Assembly (NCBI GenBank): GCA_027021185.1
Contig: JALUUU010000195.1
Span: forward strand, 1 to 7,673
From: an archaeon
GTDB lineage: Archaea; Hydrothermarchaeota; Hydrothermarchaeia; Hydrothermarchaeales; JALUUU01
Direction of reading: 5' to 3'
Length of the DNA: 7,673 bases
The notes beneath the pieces were generated by a model, which saw only the letters and a program-made list of their open reading frames with translations, searched no databases and had not been told where the DNA came from. Made by a program: the position numbers and the translations under genes. Below are positions 1-5,719 of this stretch, in pieces. The first letter of the stretch is position 1, and the number at the start of each line of letters is the position of its first letter.

Positions 1-1236
1 GAAGCCCATGGATACCCCGAGGAAATAGGCCAGGGGGAGCCTGAAAAACCACAACCCGAGGACGGTCGTGTACATTACCCATCGGGTATCTCCGGCGCCG
101 TTCAAGCCCCCTGCAAGGACGAAAGTAACGGCCAGGGCCGGTTGAGAAATCGCCACCAAGCGAAGGTAGATGATGCCGAGATCCACGACTTCCCCGTCTT
201 TCGTGAACAGATGAACAAATTTCTCTGGGAATATGAACAAGACCACCCCCACCAGGCTCATGAGCACAGCACACAGCACAGCCGTCTCCCGGCCCAGGGA
301 ATACGCCTTCTCCGGCTTCTTTGCCCCCAGGCTCTGCCCCACCAGGGCTGTGGCTGCCACTGCGAAGCCTATCCCAGGCATGAAGGACAGGGCCTCTATC
401 CTTAGGCCGACCTGATGCGCCGCGAGGGCCGCGGTTCCGAACCCCACTATTATACTGGTATAAACCGTCATAGACCCGCTCATCACAAGTCTCTCGACAC
501 TCGAGGGCACACCTATCCTCAGGATCCTCCTCATGGTATCCAGGTCAACTCCCAGGCAGGCGCCTCTTATGGAGACGACGTATCTGCCGCTGAGCAGGAC
601 CGCGAAGTAAAGAAAGGCGCCCGCGGTGAATGAGATGGCTGAGGCTATCCCCGCCCCCATAACCCCCAGCGCGGGAAACCCGAATTTGCCGTATATCAAG
701 AGATAATCCAGGACAAGGTTTATGATGTTTATAACGATGTCTATTTTCAGAGGGGTTCTCGTGTCACCGGCGCCCCTCAAAGCCCCCTCGGCGACGAAGG
801 CTGAGAAGATGAATGCCGTGGCGAGAAAAACAATTCTCAAATACCCTCCACCCAGGCCAGCGACTTCCTTATCAGCCCCAATCAAGAGGAGAATTTCCTC
901 TGAGTATGAAAAAGCTATGACAGTCAGGAAAACAGATATTAAACCCACCAGGATGAACGCCTGAGTAAGCACCCCCCTTACCTCTTTTTTATCCCCTGCC
1001 CCTGTAAACCGGGCCACCAAGGCCGTAGTTCCTGTGCCGACGGAGGCCATTATTCCATAGGACACCCAGATAAGAAGCCCTCCAAGGCCGACGGCGGCAA
1101 GGGCAGGGGCTCCAAGGCTCCCCACCATTATCATGTCCACCAGGGAGGTGAGGGTGTACATTAAGTTGCCCATAACAGCCGGCCACGCCAGCGAAACAAT
1201 TCGCTGCCTGTCTCTGTTCCACGCAAAAAGCGGCAT
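1..1236 (-). CDS. MATE-family efflux transporter (C-terminus off window)
   Basis: This is a membrane antiporter of the multidrug and toxin extrusion (MATE/NorM/DinF) family, which exports organic cations or drugs in exchange for Na+ or H+. The frame is open for exactly 412 codons from the ATG at 1236 to the window edge. MATE proteins are usually about 450 residues, so only the last helices are missing. Visible family marks are the helix-1 segment VDMIMVG with Asp34, and the two-fold repeat LRGAGDTR (153-160) and LNGAGDTR (378-385), which sit at equivalent places in the two six-helix halves. AAHQVGLRIEALSFMPGIGF (272-291) is typical of the second half. The ATG at 1236 is the only canonical start before an upstream in-frame TAG. 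No Shine-Dalgarno site precedes it, but a TATA-like element lies 22-29 bases upstream, suggesting a leaderless mRNA. Substrate cannot be told from sequence. The family call is secure. Confidence 0.93.
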   Translation of the reverse strand, partial: MPLFAWNRDRQRIVSLAWPAVMGNLMYTLTSLVDMIMVGSLGAPALAAVGLGGLLIWVSYGIMASVGTGTTALVARFTGAGDKKEVRGVLTQAFILVGLISVFLTVIAFSYSEEILLLIGADKEVAGLGGGYLRIVFLATAFIFSAFVAEGALRGAGDTRTPLKIDIVINIINLVLDYLLIYGKFGFPALGVMGAGIASAISFTAGAFLYFAVLLSGRYVVSIRGACLGVDLDTMRRILRIGVPSSVERLVMSGSMTVYTSIIVGFGTAALAAHQVGLRIEALSFMPGIGFAVAATALVGQSLGAKKPEKAYSLGRETAVLCAVLMSLVGVVLFIFPEKFVHLFTKDGEVVDLGIIYLRLVAISQPALAVTFVLAGGLNGAGDTRWVMYTTVLGLWFFRLPLAYFLGVSMGF

Positions 1237-1257
1237 AGAAAGAACTATCTAAACAGG

Positions 1258-1265
1258 ATTAAAAA
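1258..1265 (-). promoter_or_regulatory. TATA-like box for the MATE gene (possible T-tract terminator for the cytochrome gene)
   Basis: On the minus strand this reads TTTTTAAT, 22-29 bases upstream of the MATE start codon, the right distance for a leaderless archaeal transcript. It is also the only T-run in the 50-base gap downstream of the cytochrome gene, so it could instead or additionally act as an oligo-T terminator. The assignment rests on spacing and composition only. Confidence 0.4.
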
Positions 1266-1286
1266 CGATGCCCCATATCCCCCCAA

Positions 1287-1640
1287 CTAAAGGGACTTTA
1301 GATAGGCCTCTAAGGCCAGAAGCCTCTCGTCACCTGCCGGCAGAGCCTTGCCCTTTAAGGGGACCTCGATGCAGAAGTTGATAACCTCCTTCAGGGTCAT
1401 CTCCTTCTTAGCCATGTTGAAGTAGGCTGGGTACTTCTTGCCCACCCCGCTCATGGATGTCTCTGGATTCGGATGACAGGTCTTACATGTCTGCCCGGTG
1501 GTGCCGAGGCTCGAATCCTGGAAAAGGGCTTTACCGAGCTCCACAGGATCCTTGGCGGGAGACGCCTTGGGCGCTTCTTTCGGCGCCTGAGCACATCCCA
1601 GGACCAGCAGAGTCGCCAACACTATCAGGAACAGTCTCAT
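1287..1640 (-). CDS. lipoprotein monohaem c-type cytochrome
   Basis: This 117-residue protein looks like a small membrane-anchored electron carrier on the outer face of the cytoplasmic membrane. Residues 1-15 form a hydrophobic signal ending in a lipobox-like LVLGC with Cys16 as the probable lipidation site. A flexible Ala/Pro/Lys linker (17-31) follows. The single haem-binding motif CKTCH is at 52-56, in the context LGKALFQDSSLG followed by CKTCHP, typical of class I-like cytochromes. Candidate axial Met residues are 63, 76 and 81. A further Cys90 sits in VINFCIEVPLKGKALP, a context resembling SoxA-type cytochrome domains, where a Cys can be the distal haem ligand. That resemblance is from memory and unproven. 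A TATA-like box 24-31 bases upstream and the lack of a Shine-Dalgarno site support the ATG at 1640 as a leaderless start. The electron partner is unknown; proximity to cdhAB is suggestive only. Confidence 0.88.
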   Translation of the reverse strand: MRLFLIVLATLLVLGCAQAPKEAPKASPAKDPVELGKALFQDSSLGTTGQTCKTCHPNPETSMSGVGKKYPAYFNMAKKEMTLKEVINFCIEVPLKGKALPAGDERLLALEAYLKSL

Positions 1641-1663
1641 GGCTTAATAATCCGCTTTAAAGG

Positions 1664-1671
1664 TATATTAA
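1664..1671 (-). promoter_or_regulatory. TATA box of the cytochrome gene
   Basis: The minus strand reads TTAATATA at 24-31 bases upstream of the cytochrome ATG, preceded by a purine-rich GGTAAG stretch that could serve as a BRE. The 80-base gap between the iscA stop and this ATG, together with this box, suggests that the cytochrome has its own promoter rather than depending on readthrough from iscA. Confidence 0.6.
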
Positions 1672-1720
1672 CTTACCTTACCGCCTTATCCTAGCTCGGC
1701 ATAGAGCCCAGAAATTGAGC

Positions 1721-2035
1721 TTATCTGCAGCCGCAGCCGCCTACCGCGTTGGGGTTTGTTATTCTGAAACCTGGACCGTATACCGTCTCACCGTAGTCCA
1801 GCTCAAGGCCGCGAACATATCCGATGCTGTCCGGGTCGACGAAGACTTTTATGCCGTTGGACTCCACAACTTCATCTTCATCGGAGGGCGCCTTCTCGAA
1901 GGCCAGCTGATATCTCAGCCCTGAGCATCCTCCATTAAAGACCTTAATCCTGAGGCCGTTGGCTCCATCTCCCTCGGCCTCCATTAACTCTTTAAGCTGT
2001 GCAGCTGCTTTATCTGTAACTTTTATTAGTTCCAC
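1721..2035 (-). CDS. IscA/HesB A-type iron-sulfur carrier protein
   Basis: This is an A-type carrier that receives Fe-S clusters or iron and passes them to apo-proteins in the cytoplasm. With the GTG start at 2035 the protein is 104 residues, the normal family size, and begins MELIKVTDKAAAQLK as A-type carriers usually do. The three cluster-ligand cysteines are present: Cys37 in FNGGCSGLRY, and Cys101 and Cys103 in the C-terminal GGCGC. The downstream acidic and SIGYVRGLELDYGE segments also match the family. A longer frame exists to a GTG at 2065, but the 2035 start has a near-perfect Shine-Dalgarno site (AGAGGTGAT at 2048-2040) four bases away and avoids overlap with the upstream gene. It sits five bases behind the six-cysteine gene, so the two are almost certainly cotranscribed and coupled. 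CdhA next door is a plausible client because it carries many Fe-S clusters; that link is inferred. Confidence 0.93.
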   Translation of the reverse strand: MELIKVTDKAAAQLKELMEAEGDGANGLRIKVFNGGCSGLRYQLAFEKAPSDEDEVVESNGIKVFVDPDSIGYVRGLELDYGETVYGPGFRITNPNAVGGCGCR

Positions 2036-2039
2036 TAGT

Positions 2040-2048
2040 ATCACCTCT
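2040..2048 (-). promoter_or_regulatory. Shine-Dalgarno site of iscA, overlapping the upstream stop codon
   Basis: The minus strand reads AGAGGTGAT, an 8 of 9 match to the archaeal consensus GGAGGTGAT, four bases before the GTG at 2035. It contains the TGA stop of the six-cysteine gene. It decides the start of iscA in favour of 2035 over the in-frame GTG at 2065 and implies translational coupling. Confidence 0.8.
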
Positions 2049-2247
2049 CTGACTGGAGCGCACACTCGGCACAGGCGGGCAGGTACTCTATGGAAGCCGC
2101 GGTTATGAATCGCTTCACCATGACGCAGTTAGCGCAGTCCCTGCTGTCGCACAGGGCACATCCGGAGAAGCCATGGGCTCCCGCGGCGGCGTTTATGCCG
2201 CTTACATTCCTCTCCTCATACCTATGCCTCGGAGCAACATCCAACAT
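2041..2247 (-). CDS. unrecognised small six-cysteine (three CXXC) protein
   Basis: I do not recognise this gene. From the ATG at 2247 it encodes 68 residues; a GTG at 2256 would add three. It contains three CXXC pairs with spacing CXXC-X4-CXXC-X17-CXXC: GCALCDSRDCANC at 29-41 and ACAECA near the C-terminus. The N-terminal half (about 25 residues) is charged and then Gly/Ala-rich, without cysteines. There is no signal peptide or membrane segment, so it should be cytoplasmic. Such spacing can bind Zn2+ or an Fe-S cluster. Cotranscription with the A-type Fe-S carrier, whose ribosome site overlaps this stop codon, favours a role in iron-sulfur handling, but this is inference. Codon use and composition match the neighbours, and the cysteine pattern argues that it is a real gene. 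The start lacks a Shine-Dalgarno site and has a TATA-like element about 19-30 bases upstream, fitting a leaderless transcript. Confidence 0.78.
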   Translation of the reverse strand: MLDVAPRHRYEERNVSGINAAAGAHGFSGCALCDSRDCANCVMVKRFITAASIEYLPACAECALQSER

Positions 2248-2260
2248 TTTCAACACTTTT

Positions 2261-2276
2261 TTCTATTTTTATAGAA
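2261..2276. repeat. inverted repeat TTCTAT-N4-ATAGAA over the promoter of the six-Cys/iscA operon
   Basis: TTCTAT, four T, ATAGAA is a perfect 6-4-6 palindrome. On the minus strand it contains the TATA-like TATAAAAA (2273-2266), 19-26 bases upstream of the ATG at 2247. It could be an operator that blocks TBP/TFB binding, or simply the TATA box in an AT-rich stretch where short palindromes arise by chance. Confidence 0.45.
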
Positions 2277-2303
2277 TAAAGTTCTGAATAGTATCTATGC
2301 TTC

Positions 2304-2313
2304 TTATTTAAAA
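2304..2313 (+). promoter_or_regulatory. TATA-like box for cdhAB
   Basis: TTATTTAAAA on the plus strand is the best TATA match in the 129-base gap before cdhA. It predicts transcription starting near 2335 and a leader of about 50 bases carrying the Shine-Dalgarno site. A second AT-rich run at 2360-2372 lies too close to the start codon to serve as the main TATA box. Confidence 0.45.
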
Positions 2314-2373
2314 AGATTTCGGAGTTTACAAGTAGGTTTTCCACGTTATTTTCATAATTGATTATTAAAAATC

Positions 2374-2378
2374 GGAGG
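2374..2378 (+). promoter_or_regulatory. Shine-Dalgarno site of cdhA (decides a TTG start)
   Basis: GGAGG lies seven bases before the TTG at 2386. The next in-frame ATG (2419) is preceded only by A-rich sequence without a ribosome site. This supports TTG as the initiation codon. Confidence 0.75.
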
Positions 2379-2385
2379 CCGGGAC

Positions 2386-4722
2386 TTGACCGAAAAACAG
2401 CGGGTAAAAATCGAAAAAATGAGTTCTCCCGTCCTGAAAATGGGGAACGTGGAGATAGTTTTGGGTAAGGTCGAGGATGCCTGGGATGAGCCGATGGGGC
2501 CCACCCCGAAACCTCGTCTGGCAGACCTCCGCGACTGGGACATGAAGCTCCTTAACCGATATGAGCCTTTTTATTCGCCAATCTGTGACATGTGCTGTAT
2601 GTGCTCTTACGGCAAATGCGACTTGACAAAACAGAGGCGGGGAGCATGCGGCCTTGACATGCGGACACAGCAGGCCCGCACCATTGCCATGGAATCAGTT
2701 ATCGGGGCGGCCTGCCACGGTGCCCACGCAAGGCACGTCATTGAGCACCAGATCCAGCGCTTGGGGAGGGACTACGAGATAGATATGGGCCTCAACATCG
2801 CCACCGAGGCCCCTGTAACAAGGGCGATCGTGGGCATAAAGCCCAAGACCCTCGGAGACCTTGAGGAGGCCATGGAGTATGCTGAGGGAGAGATCCAGAA
2901 CGTCCTATCATCTATTCATACAGGCCAAGAAGGAGACTATAAAGACTACGAATCCAAGGCTCTCCACATAGGCATGATAGACAACCTTGTGAAGGAGATA
3001 GCTGACATAGCCCAGATAGTGGGCTACGACTTCCCGAGGGGAGACCCCGATGCCCCCCTAGTGGAGATGGGCCCCGGAACGGTGGACCACAAGAAGCCAG
3101 TGGTGCTGATGATAGGCCACAACGTGGCCGCCGGTGCGGAGGTATTGACCTACGCCGAGGCCTACGACAAACTCGACACCATCGAGATAGCCGGCATATG
3201 CTGCACAGCCCACGACCTCACAAGAAAGAACCCCAAGGCAAAAGTTATAGGGCCCATGTCCGAGCAGGCCCGATATATCCGCTCGGGAATAGCCGACGTC
3301 ATTGTTCTTGACGAGCAGTGCATAAGGACCGACATCCTGGAGGAGGCCAAGAAAGTCGGGTCCGTGGTCATCACGACCAGCGACAAACTCGCCGCCGGGC
3401 TGCCTGATATGACCTCACGCCCCGCGGATGAGATAGTTGATAAGCTGGTATCAGGAGAAATTCCCGGAGCCCTTATTCTTAAACCCGAGAAAGTCGGGGA
3501 AGTGGCGGTGAAGACAGCCGAGATGATAGCCCCCCTCAGGGAGGGTAGGAAGGCCATCCCCAGCAAGAGGGAGCTCGTAAAAGAGGCTAAGAAATGCACA
3601 GCCTGCGAGGCGTGTATGCGCCACTGCCCCGTCAACCTCCACATAAGCGATGCCCTGTCAGCGGCCAAGAAGGGAAAGCTGAAGGCGCTGGAGGACCTTA
3701 GGGAGCGCTGCATCGGCTGCAAGCGCTGCGAGGCAGCCTGCCCCAAAGAGATACCCATCGTCTCCCTGATGGAGAAGGCGTCTGAGAAGATGCTGAAGGA
3801 GAAGAAGTGCAAGCTCCGTTCCGGGAGGGGACCGATCCTCGACACAGAGATACGCAACGTGGGGCCGCCCATTGTCTTCGGCGAGATCCCCGGTGTTGTG
3901 GCCTTCGCCGGATGCAGCAACTATGCTAACGGCGCCAAAGAGGTTCCTGAGATAGCGGAGGAGTTCCTCAAGAGGCGCTACATCGTCGTCGCCTCCGGGT
4001 GCGCCGCCATGGCCTTGGCCATGTATACAGACGAAGAAGGGAAAACCCTCTACGAGAAATATCCCGGAAACTTCGACGCTGGGAACCTGGCCAACGTTGG
4101 CTCCTGCGTGGCCAACGCCCACATCCTGGGGGCCGCGATAAAGATACCCCACATATTCGCCAGGCGGAACCTAAGAGCGAACTTCGAGGAAATCGCCGAC
4201 TACATCCTCAACCGCGTCGGCGCCGTGGGCGTTGTCTGGGGGACCTACTCCCAGAAAGCTCTCTCCATCACCACGGGCCTCAACAGGTGGGGCATACCAG
4301 TTATCTGGGGCCCCAGCGGCGTGAAGTATCGCCGCCTATACCTGGGCAGGAGAGACCAGCCGGAGAAGTGGGAGGTCTACGACGCCAAGACAGGTAACAA
4401 GGTTCCTGCGGGACCGCTGCCGGAGCACCTCACATACGTCGCTGAAAGCAAGGAAGAGGTCATCGTGTCCATCGCCAGGCTCGTCATGCGCCCCAACGAC
4501 ACAACCAAGGGAAGGCAGATAAAGCTCTCCCACTACATAGACCTCCACAGGCGCTACTACGGCGGCATGCCCAAAGATCTGCCTCTATTCATCAGGACAG
4601 AGGGTGATATCCCGATAACGGAGAAAGAGACGGTGAAGAACATCCTGAAAGAGGCAGGATGGAAGGAAACACCAATACCCGACCCAACTCTCCTAGAGAG
4701 AATGATAATGAAAAGGGTGTGA
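2386..4722 (+). CDS. cdhA: CO dehydrogenase / acetyl-CoA decarbonylase-synthase, alpha subunit
   Basis: The catalytic alpha subunit of the archaeal CODH/ACS complex interconverts CO and CO2 with ferredoxin at a Ni-Fe-S C-cluster. It serves the Wood-Ljungdahl pathway, either fixing CO2 into acetyl-CoA or oxidising acetyl units. At 778 residues it is of usual length. An N-terminal Cys block (67, 70, 71, 73, 78, 88) supplies clusters B and D, and CHGAH follows at 110-114. GHNVAAG (244-250) holds His245, the expected C-cluster histidine, and CCTAHD is at 272-277. The archaeal-specific two-[4Fe-4S] ferredoxin insert is complete: CTACEACMRHCP (404-415) and CIGCKRCEAACP (442-453). Cys510, Cys539 and Cys574 (in AGCSNY, SGCAAMA and VGSCVAN) are the expected remaining C-cluster ligands. 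All appear intact, so the enzyme should be active. The start is TTG behind a good GGAGG. cdhB follows directly and cotranscription is expected. Confidence 0.97.
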   Translation: MTEKQRVKIEKMSSPVLKMGNVEIVLGKVEDAWDEPMGPTPKPRLADLRDWDMKLLNRYEPFYSPICDMCCMCSYGKCDLTKQRRGACGLDMRTQQARTIAMESVIGAACHGAHARHVIEHQIQRLGRDYEIDMGLNIATEAPVTRAIVGIKPKTLGDLEEAMEYAEGEIQNVLSSIHTGQEGDYKDYESKALHIGMIDNLVKEIADIAQIVGYDFPRGDPDAPLVEMGPGTVDHKKPVVLMIGHNVAAGAEVLTYAEAYDKLDTIEIAGICCTAHDLTRKNPKAKVIGPMSEQARYIRSGIADVIVLDEQCIRTDILEEAKKVGSVVITTSDKLAAGLPDMTSRPADEIVDKLVSGEIPGALILKPEKVGEVAVKTAEMIAPLREGRKAIPSKRELVKEAKKCTACEACMRHCPVNLHISDALSAAKKGKLKALEDLRERCIGCKRCEAACPKEIPIVSLMEKASEKMLKEKKCKLRSGRGPILDTEIRNVGPPIVFGEIPGVVAFAGCSNYANGAKEVPEIAEEFLKRRYIVVASGCAAMALAMYTDEEGKTLYEKYPGNFDAGNLANVGSCVANAHILGAAIKIPHIFARRNLRANFEEIADYILNRVGAVGVVWGTYSQKALSITTGLNRWGIPVIWGPSGVKYRRLYLGRRDQPEKWEVYDAKTGNKVPAGPLPEHLTYVAESKEEVIVSIARLVMRPNDTTKGRQIKLSHYIDLHRRYYGGMPKDLPLFIRTEGDIPITEKETVKNILKEAGWKETPIPDPTLLERMIMKRV

Positions 4723-4740
4723 TAGCATTCGCGCGAGATC

Positions 4741-4756
4741 ATGGGTAAGAACCCAT
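4741..4756 (+). repeat. perfect 6-4-6 hairpin at the cdhA-cdhB junction
   Basis: ATGGGT-AAGA-ACCCAT can fold into a six-pair stem with a four-base loop, 19 bases after the cdhA stop. If cdhB starts at 4784 this is an intercistronic hairpin that could tune cdhB translation or mRNA processing. If cdhB starts at 4727 it lies in the early coding region. It has no T-tract after it, so it is not a terminator. Confidence 0.45.
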
Positions 4757-4783
4757 CAGGGAGGGCCGGAGCAAGGCAGGCCC

Positions 4784-5269
4784 GTGAGGCCTGACGTAGC
4801 CGCCCGGATAATCCTGAAGGCCGAGAAGCCTCTCCTCGTCGTGGGGGCGGAAATAGCCGACCACGGAGGAGCCCCATTAAGGACAGCCGTTAGGCTGGCA
4901 CAGGAGCTGGAAATGCCCATCATAGCCACCGCCCACTCCTGCAAGTTCCTCGAGAAAGAGGGCTTCACAAATTACGTGGAGATGGGGCTGGTGGAGCTCA
5001 CCAATGCCGCTTCGGACCCTGAATGGCAGGGAGTCGAAGGATACGGAAAACCCGACCTGATCATCGTCTTCGGAGCGCATCTCGACTTGATGAACGCTCT
5101 TTTCCAGACCCTCAAAAGCTTCAGCGACATCCCCACCCTGAGCATCAGCAGGTACTTCATGATAAACGCCGATTTCTCCCTCCCGAATCTGGATGAGGAT
5201 CTCTGGCTCCAGTCCCTAGAAGACCTCTGTAGAGAGGTGGAGAAAGGAAGGGCAAAAGCCCCCCTGTAA
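4784..5269 (+). CDS. cdhB: CO dehydrogenase / acetyl-CoA decarbonylase-synthase, epsilon subunit
   Basis: The small epsilon subunit binds CdhA in the alpha2-epsilon2 CODH component; it has no cofactor of its own known for certain and is thought to assist electron transfer or stabilise the complex. As drawn from the GTG at 4784 it has 161 residues, slightly short of the usual 170 or so. Family marks are VRPDVAARIILKAEKPLLVVG near the N-terminus, followed by a Rossmann-like fold (DLIIVFGAHLDL, LKSFSDIPTLSISRYFMINA). The frame stays open upstream to 4712, and its translation just before the GTG (GGPEQGRP) looks like family sequence. The true start is therefore probably further upstream, possibly the ATT at 4727 (180 residues), which has GGGTGTGAT three bases before it. 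The annotated start is the only canonical one. The gene ends seven bases from a convergent gene. Confidence 0.9.
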   Translation: MRPDVAARIILKAEKPLLVVGAEIADHGGAPLRTAVRLAQELEMPIIATAHSCKFLEKEGFTNYVEMGLVELTNAASDPEWQGVEGYGKPDLIIVFGAHLDLMNALFQTLKSFSDIPTLSISRYFMINADFSLPNLDEDLWLQSLEDLCREVEKGRAKAPL

Positions 5270-5276
5270 TGAGGGT

Positions 5277-5696
5277 CTACTCCGGAGACAGGTCCAGCCA
5301 GTCAGGCGGCCCAGGGAGCTTATACTTGATATATCCGTAGCCTATCCTGCGATGCACCTCGTTGCATGCCTCAGAGCTCCTGGCATAGGCTTTATCGAAG
5401 GCCTCCCAGTCTTTATTTTTCATGGCCTCTTCGATGGGAACCAGGTACTCTCTGTCGAAGTCCTCCAGCTCTTCAGCCCATCTGGGACGGGTCTTGGCGC
5501 CGACAGCGGCTATCTCCCGGATCTCTTTGAGCTGGTAGAGCCCCAGCCTCCAGTTTCCAGCCTTGCAGGCGTGGTACATTATTCCGTACCGCTCTGTGTA
5601 CTGTCTCATAACCCTGCTCATGCAGGGCTGCATTCCTGCCAGGCTGTCTAAGTCTATCTCTCCAAACTTGGTTTTTCCAGCGATTTTTTCATTCAT
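5277..5696 (-). CDS. predicted four-helix protein related to CXXCH proteins but with a degenerate haem motif
   Basis: This is a 139-residue soluble protein with no signal peptide, predicted to be mainly helical. Two features recall a family of small four-helix, cytochrome-c-like proteins (from memory, no search): the segment KAGNWRLGLYQLKEIRE (45-61), which corresponds to AGxAGNWxLAxYxLxEIEE, and the C-terminal CNEVHRRIGYGYIKYKLP (111-128), which corresponds to CNxCHxxxGxxFIxxxxP. The family's CXXCH haem c motif is here CNEVH: the second Cys is replaced by Val113-114 context (Cys111, Val114, His115), so covalent c-type haem attachment in the normal way is not expected, which fits a cytoplasmic protein. 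Other cysteines are 25 and 44. The ATG at 5696 has GGAG eight bases upstream. It is the third gene of the padR operon, 23 bases after the antiporter. Its biochemical function is unknown; binding of non-covalent haem or a metal is a guess. Confidence 0.75.
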   Translation of the reverse strand: MNEKIAGKTKFGEIDLDSLAGMQPCMSRVMRQYTERYGIMYHACKAGNWRLGLYQLKEIREIAAVGAKTRPRWAEELEDFDREYLVPIEEAMKNKDWEAFDKAYARSSEACNEVHRRIGYGYIKYKLPGPPDWLDLSPE

Positions 5697-5704
5697 TTTG
5701 GCAT

Positions 5705-5708
5705 CTCC
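5705..5708 (-). promoter_or_regulatory. Shine-Dalgarno site of the four-helix protein gene
   Basis: The minus strand reads GAGGAGATG with the GGAG core eight bases before the ATG at 5696. This supports that start and translation from a polycistronic mRNA shared with padR and the antiporter. Confidence 0.65.
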
Positions 5709-5719
5709 TCTTCCTTTTC

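Noticed and set aside
142..964. Several plus-strand open frames of 60-90 codons at the left end
   Set aside because: They are opposite a continuous 412-codon MATE frame with clear family repeats, and have unconvincing composition.
2036..2065. Longer IscA starting at the GTG at 2065
   Set aside because: It would overlap the six-Cys gene, lacks a ribosome site, and adds ten residues not seen in A-type carriers. The GTG at 2035 has a near-consensus site.
3162..3920. Long antisense open frame of about 250 codons inside cdhA
   Set aside because: It lies wholly opposite the strongly conserved CdhA coding sequence, its translation is Ser/Leu/Arg-rich with no domain, and it has no promoter or ribosome site of note. 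It is a by-product of GC-rich codon use.
4741..4794. Short frame from the ATG at 4741 (17 codons) as an alternative cdhB start or a small leader peptide
   Set aside because: It is out of frame with CdhB, stops after 17 codons, and has no Shine-Dalgarno site. It could only matter if a base is missing from the sequence, which is raised under the cdhB start finding.
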